Both the position numbers and the translations under genes were made by a program. This document shows, piece after piece, positions 59,194-64,000 of a stretch of 64,000 nt of DNA (position 1 is its first letter; every line of letters starts with the position of its first letter). The notes beneath the pieces are model-generated. The model worked only from the letters and a program-made list of their open reading frames with translations. It did not search any database and had not been told where the DNA came from. The stretch covers positions 372,001 to 436,000 of the forward strand of contig JAXHLG010000002.1 of NCBI GenBank assembly GCA_034522495.1. Direction: 5' to 3'. The DNA is from JAXHLG01 sp034522495. GTDB taxonomy: Bacteria > Patescibacteriota > Minisyncoccia > Moranbacterales > DUUL01.

Positions 59194-61770
59194 ATGAAAT
59201 ATTTAAATAAATCAAGTCCGATATCCTGTATATTATTATTGGCCTTGTTTTCCCTCCTCTTTTCCTTCTCAACGCTAGGCGGCAATAACGCTTCAGCTGT
59301 TGTTATGATACCCTCGGGAGAAGACGGCGCTGAGGATAAAACAATTGCTGATATTAGCATCAGCCAATTAAAAGTGGTTGAACAAAAAGACCATCAAGTC
59401 AAGCTGTCTTTTGCTGTTTACAATCTTTCCAACAGATTTCAGCCGGATGTTGAATATGGCATAAGATTATTCAGGAAAGAGGCGGTTGAGTCGGAGCACG
59501 GCACGGAAGAAGAGGGAACAAGCTCCAAAGAGTTTCACCCGGGGGATGTCTTGTATGAGAAAATAGATCCCGAGAGCATGGATTTATCTCCAGGAGAGAA
59601 AATTGACAAGAAAGAGGCCTACGAGATGCCTTCCCATCTGGAAGGAGAATTCCTAATCCAGTTATTTGCCAAGACTTCCTCCGGCCTGTTTTTGGGTATG
59701 GCCGAAACTGAAGTTGTAAAAATGGAAAAAGGAGAAGACGGCATAGAGCTGGACCACAAAGAATGCCGCCTTCTGAAGAATTCCAATACAGAAGAAGAAT
59801 ACGCTCTGTCCGATCCGATATACATTAATTCTCAAGAGCAATTAGCCATCAAATGCTTATTGAGCAATGATTCCCCGGAAACAAGAACGATAATGCCCGC
59901 CTTTGATATTTATGAAGAAAGCATTTTCGGGGAAAAAATAGAAACGGAATCAAACCCCGGCAAGATTTCAATTGAACCGAAAGAATCCAGAGAGATAAGC
60001 CTGAATGTACCGAAAACTAAATCCCCCGGTTCGTATTATGCTGCTTTGCATTTAAAGCAGGGGGAAGCGGCGGTTTCTAACAGGATATATTTCAACTATG
60101 CCGTAGAAGGGTTATCCGCCTCCATTTATGACATCAAGGCGAATCAAGAAGAAAATCAAAACATCTCGGTTTCTTTTTACTGGAGCGGAATCAGGGAGAA
60201 TTTTGCTCCCGGGACTCAAGAAAGGCCAAGCCCAAAAAATCAAGACCTTCAACTAAGCCTAAGAATCGTTGACCAGCATGGAAAAGACTGCGCTTCTCCC
60301 GTAACAAAATCTTTAAGCGGCGAAAAGAATTACTCGGAATTTTCTACTTCCGTGATCAAAAGCTGCGCTTCTCCTTACGCGGAAGCCAAGATAAAAAACC
60401 AAAAAGGCGAGGTTCTCGACGAAATTAAAGTTAGAGCCGCCTCCATGGAAAAGAAAGAAAAGAAAGAAGCTGCTCCCGGGGAAAACGCTTCCGAGGACAA
60501 CGCCCTGATTTTAATTGCCTCAGCTCTGATTGTTTTGTTCTTGATTTTTCTTCTGTGGTGGCTTTTGGTTAAGAAAAAGCTGCTCAAAAAGAGCTTTCTG
60601 GCCTTATTTGTCTTTTTGTCAGCTTTTGTTTTTCTGGCATGGGATATTGGAGAGGTGAACGCGGGAGGTTGGAAATGGCTTGGTTATCAAATGCTAGGAT
60701 ATAGTTATCAGGATGGACATACTTATGTATATCATTATTATAATGATGAAAACTACTCCTGGTCGGTGGATAATTGGCAGGCGGATGATGAGATCACCGG
60801 TCGAATTTTTGGGAGACTTTATGGAAAGCACTGCAATGGCTGGATGAAGGTTAACGGTGTTACGGTGTGGCGCCTACGGTTTCCAACAGACTTTGGTAGT
60901 AGTTCTGGTCCTGGTACTTCTGTTAGCGGTCAAAGGAGCTGGCCGCATGGATGCGCCGAAGGTACCTATCGGGTTAAATATGAGTGGATGTTTAATTATG
61001 ATAGTAGTGGTGATGGTGTTTGCAACGAAACAGCTGAAGGAGATCTCACTCAGAAGTATAAAATTATTTGCGATGAAGCCGAAGATTATCGCTGCCGCTG
61101 GAATAGCGTGTGGAAATACGACGCCTGCGGCTGCCCCGACGAATATATTGAAAGCTGCCCCACCGGATACTGCGATTACGGAGGCGACGTGGATTATTAT
61201 TGTTCCGGAGACAAGCTGATGGGCGTGTATGATTACGTAAGACAAGGCTGCCGGGCGGGAGCTTGCTATACTGGCAATGTATGGCACAACTCCTGCGGAT
61301 CATTTGTAAAAGAGGATTGCTCTGATCTGCCCAACTATTGCGAAGAGTGGGATGATGACTGGACTTGTAAAGACGAAACCACGAAAATGAAAAGCAGGGA
61401 ATGCTATAATTCCGGCTGTTCTTCCGCCTCTTGCTACGGAGATTCATATACTGAAACTAAAGAAGAGGAATGCTTGAAAGACGGAGTTCAGGGCAGATGC
61501 ATCAACGGCGCTTGTTTCTATCAAGGAGCCTGCGGCAGCGCAAATGACTCGGATCCGACGTGCGAGGCGCCGAAAGACAATTTATGTTTAATTAATTTTT
61601 ATGACGACCCAGTGGTCCGGTACGACAGCGCTGACGGCGATAAGTCAAAAGACAAATACTACTGGACCTGCGAAGGAGCCGATCAAGACAGCGATCAGGA
61701 TGATGCTAATTGCAGCGTGGAAAGAGATTGCCAAGTAACGTCAGAGGGCTGGCGCGAGGCGTCGTTTTGA
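59194..61770 (+). CDS. Two-part secreted Cys-rich surface protein, tandem copy 3
   Basis: This is an 858-residue mosaic: the variable segment matches copy 2, while the downstream positions (RWNSVWKYDACGC and ANDSDPT) match copy 1. This suggests recombination or gene conversion between units. The unit ends with a different downstream sequence (TTGTTAATAAAGG), marking the end of the array. Confidence 0.8.
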   Translation: MKYLNKSSPISCILLLALFSLLFSFSTLGGNNASAVVMIPSGEDGAEDKTIADISISQLKVVEQKDHQVKLSFAVYNLSNRFQPDVEYGIRLFRKEAVESEHGTEEEGTSSKEFHPGDVLYEKIDPESMDLSPGEKIDKKEAYEMPSHLEGEFLIQLFAKTSSGLFLGMAETEVVKMEKGEDGIELDHKECRLLKNSNTEEEYALSDPIYINSQEQLAIKCLLSNDSPETRTIMPAFDIYEESIFGEKIETESNPGKISIEPKESREISLNVPKTKSPGSYYAALHLKQGEAAVSNRIYFNYAVEGLSASIYDIKANQEENQNISVSFYWSGIRENFAPGTQERPSPKNQDLQLSLRIVDQHGKDCASPVTKSLSGEKNYSEFSTSVIKSCASPYAEAKIKNQKGEVLDEIKVRAASMEKKEKKEAAPGENASEDNALILIASALIVLFLIFLLWWLLVKKKLLKKSFLALFVFLSAFVFLAWDIGEVNAGGWKWLGYQMLGYSYQDGHTYVYHYYNDENYSWSVDNWQADDEITGRIFGRLYGKHCNGWMKVNGVTVWRLRFPTDFGSSSGPGTSVSGQRSWPHGCAEGTYRVKYEWMFNYDSSGDGVCNETAEGDLTQKYKIICDEAEDYRCRWNSVWKYDACGCPDEYIESCPTGYCDYGGDVDYYCSGDKLMGVYDYVRQGCRAGACYTGNVWHNSCGSFVKEDCSDLPNYCEEWDDDWTCKDETTKMKSRECYNSGCSSASCYGDSYTETKEEECLKDGVQGRCINGACFYQGACGSANDSDPTCEAPKDNLCLINFYDDPVVRYDSADGDKSKDKYYWTCEGADQDSDQDDANCSVERDCQVTSEGWREASF

Positions 61771-61810
61771 TTGTTAATAAAGGAAAAAGATTGATAAGGT
61801 AAAAGTTTTA

Positions 61811-61838
61811 TTGACAGGTTTTTCTCGAGATGTATTAT
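61811..61838 (+). promoter_or_regulatory. Promoter of the gene at 61871
   Basis: TTGACA and TATTAT are separated by 16 bases. TTGACAGG, the -10 box and the following AGATAAGTACTGAAA match the sequence around the IS-split promoter near 51890/53250. Confidence 0.75.
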
Positions 61839-61870
61839 AGGAGATAAGTACTGAAATTAAAAAAACCAAA

Positions 61871-62263
61871 ATGCAAAATAAAAAAATGGTTATATTAATA
61901 GTTTTGATTGTTTTAGTCCTCTTGTGTGCAGGAGTTTTTGGTTATTTGATTTATGCGGAAAAAGCTGAGCAAAAAAAGTCGGGACGAAACAATCAGGATT
62001 TGTTAGATCAAGAAAAGGAGGATGAGGGAAAAGAAGAAAAAAGCTGGGGTGATATGTCGGATGAAGAAAAGGATAAAATTTTGAACGAGAGAGTTCCCTT
62101 GGAAGAGTCATCAGGTGGCACTAATGATAATAGTGAAACAGGTGGCGGGAACACCAAGATTCATTCAGAAGAAGAGGTGCAGGGGTTGCTTCTTAATGAA
62201 AGAGAGTCTGCGCCGGAAGGAGGACCCACCAAAGAGGACGCACTCAAGGTTTTAAATGAATAA
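61871..62263 (+). CDS. Membrane-anchored acidic small protein
   Basis: This 130-residue protein has a membrane helix at about residues 6-27 (VILIVLIVLVLLCAGVFGYLIYAEK in shorter blocks), closely matching the protein at 53290. The rest differs and is hydrophilic, Glu/Gly/Ser rich, probably disordered outside the membrane. Function is unknown. Its promoter is intact. It stands between the tandem array and the tail-fibre-like gene. Confidence 0.6.
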   Translation: MQNKKMVILIVLIVLVLLCAGVFGYLIYAEKAEQKKSGRNNQDLLDQEKEDEGKEEKSWGDMSDEEKDKILNERVPLEESSGGTNDNSETGGGNTKIHSEEEVQGLLLNERESAPEGGPTKEDALKVLNE

Positions 62264-62302
62264 TTGCTGTTATCTTAAGATTTTATAATTAAAATAATAA
62301 TA

Positions 62303-64000
62303 ATGAAAAAAATAGTAAATTTTGCGAATTGGTCGCTGGGAGTAGCTTTGCTTGGCATGTTCGGAGGTTTGATCCTTCAAAAAGTTGAGGCATGGAGTGA
62401 GCCGCCTGATAGTCCACCCAATTCAAATGTTGGAGCGCCTCTTAATACCGGAGAGCAAGGACAAATGAAACAAGCCAAGTTGATTTTGAACATGCCGGCT
62501 GATGATGGCAGTGTCCAAACAAGCGGCTTGCTTGTTCCTTACGGGAAAGTAGGATTAGGAACATTGTTTCCGGAGTCCAAGTTGCACATAGAAGAAAGCC
62601 TTACAACTGATACCTCTGGATACGGGGATGTCACTATGGACGCTACCATTAGAACCGGAGCTGTTAATTATGATGGCGGTTATGGTGACTGGCCGGCCGG
62701 ATTTTCTGTAAAGGTCAATGATGTCGACACTAATCTTCCCGGCGGCAGTGCAGGAATAGAGGTTTATAGCGGTATTGACGGTGTTTCCAGAGCTACTATG
62801 TTAGTTAATGCAGACTGGCAGGGAAAGACAGGAAAGCCAACCTGGGGCGCGCTCTTGGGAGTGGTTCAAGATAGAATCAACACTCGCGGATTTGCATCTT
62901 GGATTGAAGATGGTTTGGATAACAAAGTAGATGGAAGCCATGCTTATCTAAGCAACAGGGATAGTGACGGAAAGCTATTTTCAGGAAAGTTCGAAGGAGA
63001 CGTTTATGTAAGAGATGATTTAGGTGTCGGAACAAGAGATCCCAATGAAAAGTTGGATGTAAGAGGCAACATTGTTGCTAGCGGAACCATTTGCGATACC
63101 AATGGATGTATTGGAGATGGAGGAGGATCTTCTTTGTGGAATCAAAACGGGAGTGATATTTATTATAATGGGGGTAACGTTGGCATTGGCAGAAACAATC
63201 CGCAGGATGAACTCGATGTTAATGGAGATCTATTGTTAAGCAAAGAAGATATTTATGCGGATACTTTTAGTTTCGGCAATGCAGCTAAAGTCTATACGGG
63301 AAGAAATGACGGATATTTGCTTCTTGCGGGGGGTAATGCCCAAGGGGACACAACAAATGGATCCGTCTTGGCGTTAACCGGGAAAAATATAAGCGATAGC
63401 TTTAGCGGTGTTCAGCCAAGGGATGACGGGGTAATAGCAGCTGGGATAAAAGGAAACTCTAACGGTTTTTACGTTTATGATTACAATACTTTTCAATGGC
63501 GTTTTAGCGTAAACGCCGAAAGAACATATGTTCATGATAACCTTGGTGTCGGAACTGAAAATCCGCTGGGTAAGCTCCACGTAGAGGAGGAGAAGGTAAC
63601 TAACGTAGCTGGAACGGATTATACTATGGATGCCACTATTCGGACCGGAGCGGTTAATTATACGGGCTATGGAGATTATCCCGCCGGCTTGTCGGTCAAA
63701 GTCAATAGTATTAGCAATGATGTGCCTGGAGGGACTGCTGGAGTAGAAGTTTACAGCGGTAAAGATAATGTTTCAAGGGCTACATTGCTGGTAAATGGGG
63801 ATTGGGACAACAACGGAAGAGATACCTGGGGAGCTATTTTGGGAGTAGTGAAAGATGGAAATAATGTTAGAGGCTTGAATACTTGGATAGAGAGTGATTT
63901 AGGTGGCAGCAGCAAGTCCGGTGACGCTAAATTAAGTTATAAGGATCCAAGCGGAAACCTTTATTCGGCATACTTTAGTGATTATGTATATGTAAACGAC
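62303..64000 (+). CDS. Secreted tail-fibre-like repeat protein, 5' part
   Basis: The frame is open from ATG 62303 to the window end (566 codons), so the gene is incomplete. It has an N-terminal signal peptide (about 1-30, SLGVALLGMFGGLILQKVEA) followed by WSEPPDSPPNSNVGAPLN, an opening seen in many CPR surface proteins. LGVGTRDPNEKLDVRGN, VGIGRNNPQDELDVNGD and LGVGTENPLGKLHVEEE are the GIGT-xxP-xxKLDV-type repeats found in phage tail fibres and bacterial adhesins. A block of about 150 residues beginning near MDATIRTGAVNY occurs twice. Probable adhesin; no other phage genes are nearby. Confidence 0.8.
   Translation, partial: MKKIVNFANWSLGVALLGMFGGLILQKVEAWSEPPDSPPNSNVGAPLNTGEQGQMKQAKLILNMPADDGSVQTSGLLVPYGKVGLGTLFPESKLHIEESLTTDTSGYGDVTMDATIRTGAVNYDGGYGDWPAGFSVKVNDVDTNLPGGSAGIEVYSGIDGVSRATMLVNADWQGKTGKPTWGALLGVVQDRINTRGFASWIEDGLDNKVDGSHAYLSNRDSDGKLFSGKFEGDVYVRDDLGVGTRDPNEKLDVRGNIVASGTICDTNGCIGDGGGSSLWNQNGSDIYYNGGNVGIGRNNPQDELDVNGDLLLSKEDIYADTFSFGNAAKVYTGRNDGYLLLAGGNAQGDTTNGSVLALTGKNISDSFSGVQPRDDGVIAAGIKGNSNGFYVYDYNTFQWRFSVNAERTYVHDNLGVGTENPLGKLHVEEEKVTNVAGTDYTMDATIRTGAVNYTGYGDYPAGLSVKVNSISNDVPGGTAGVEVYSGKDNVSRATLLVNGDWDNNGRDTWGAILGVVKDGNNVRGLNTWIESDLGGSSKSGDAKLSYKDPSGNLYSAYFSDYVYVND

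Larger units (their letters stand above)
53743..61779 (+). repeat. Tandem triplication of a 2.68 kb unit
   Basis: Three head-to-tail units (about 53743-56419, 56420-59099, 59100-61779) each hold a roughly 95-base leader beginning CTTTTCGGCGCGCGCG and one large gene. Starts are spaced 2677 and 2680 bases. The first 1.4 kb of the gene is almost identical in all copies, one segment differs strongly in copy 1, and a few later sites differ in copy 2. Confidence 0.95.

Noticed and set aside
62303..64000. Prophage tail module
   Set aside because: The gene starts with a signal peptide and no capsid, tail or integrase genes lie nearby, so a surface adhesin is more likely.

Overview
The window looks like a chromosomal segment of a Candidate Phyla Radiation (Patescibacteria) bacterium, most likely a parcubacterium. 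The main reasons are a spc ribosomal operon with no L30 gene between S5 and L15, almost no Shine-Dalgarno sequences before start codons, lysine- and glutamate-rich tails on several ribosomal proteins, large CPR-style surface proteins (lamin-tail, Cys-rich and tail-fibre-like), and AT-rich intergenic spaces packed with short palindromic repeats. The assignment rests on gene content only; no 16S rRNA gene is present. The code is the standard bacterial one: prfB has the classic programmed frameshift at an in-frame TGA.

Layout. 1-9602: S10/spc ribosomal operon from the end of L2 to SecY, with S8 and S14 in swapped order and with repeats between several genes. 9603-14291: murA, dgkA and a lamin-tail/PKD surface protein. 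14600-17161 (minus): rpsF-ssb-rpsR and efp. 17213-18765: mostly repeats plus a small AbrB-type gene. 18766-25826: proS, a four-helix-bundle (IVP-type) gene in inverted repeats, then the rod-shape set mreB-mreC-mreD-PBP2. 25827-33842: xseB, rpmB (minus), an M50 protease, a second IVP-type gene broken by a MITE, a Wzy/TPR membrane protein, a RAYT-like HUH gene, and rplJ-rplL behind an attenuator-like leader. 34016-43259: a surface-glycan cluster (GT9, sulfotransferase, three GT2, one GT4, a methyltransferase, a TPR membrane glycosyltransferase-like protein). 43552-50337: tRNA-Thr, prfB, ftsE-ftsX and two unknown proteins. 50385-53242: two identical IS4-family insertions. 53290-64000: an accessory surface region with three tandem copies of an 857-858-residue two-part secreted protein, flanked by two related small membrane-anchored proteins, then the start of a tail-fibre-like protein that runs off the window.

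The most notable signals are: (1) the near-identical 2.68 kb tandem triplication with a sharply bounded variable segment and mosaic exchange between copies, each product carrying an internal second signal peptide; (2) an IS copy that splits the promoter of the gene at 53290, recognisable because the paralogue at 61871 keeps the intact promoter; (3) two MITE-like families with target duplications, one interrupting a gene and nested in another palindrome, the other lying in 5' leaders of murA and proS; (4) a REP-like palindrome family together with a RAYT-like gene that itself contains one; (5) near-identical leaders placed in front of different ribosomal protein genes.
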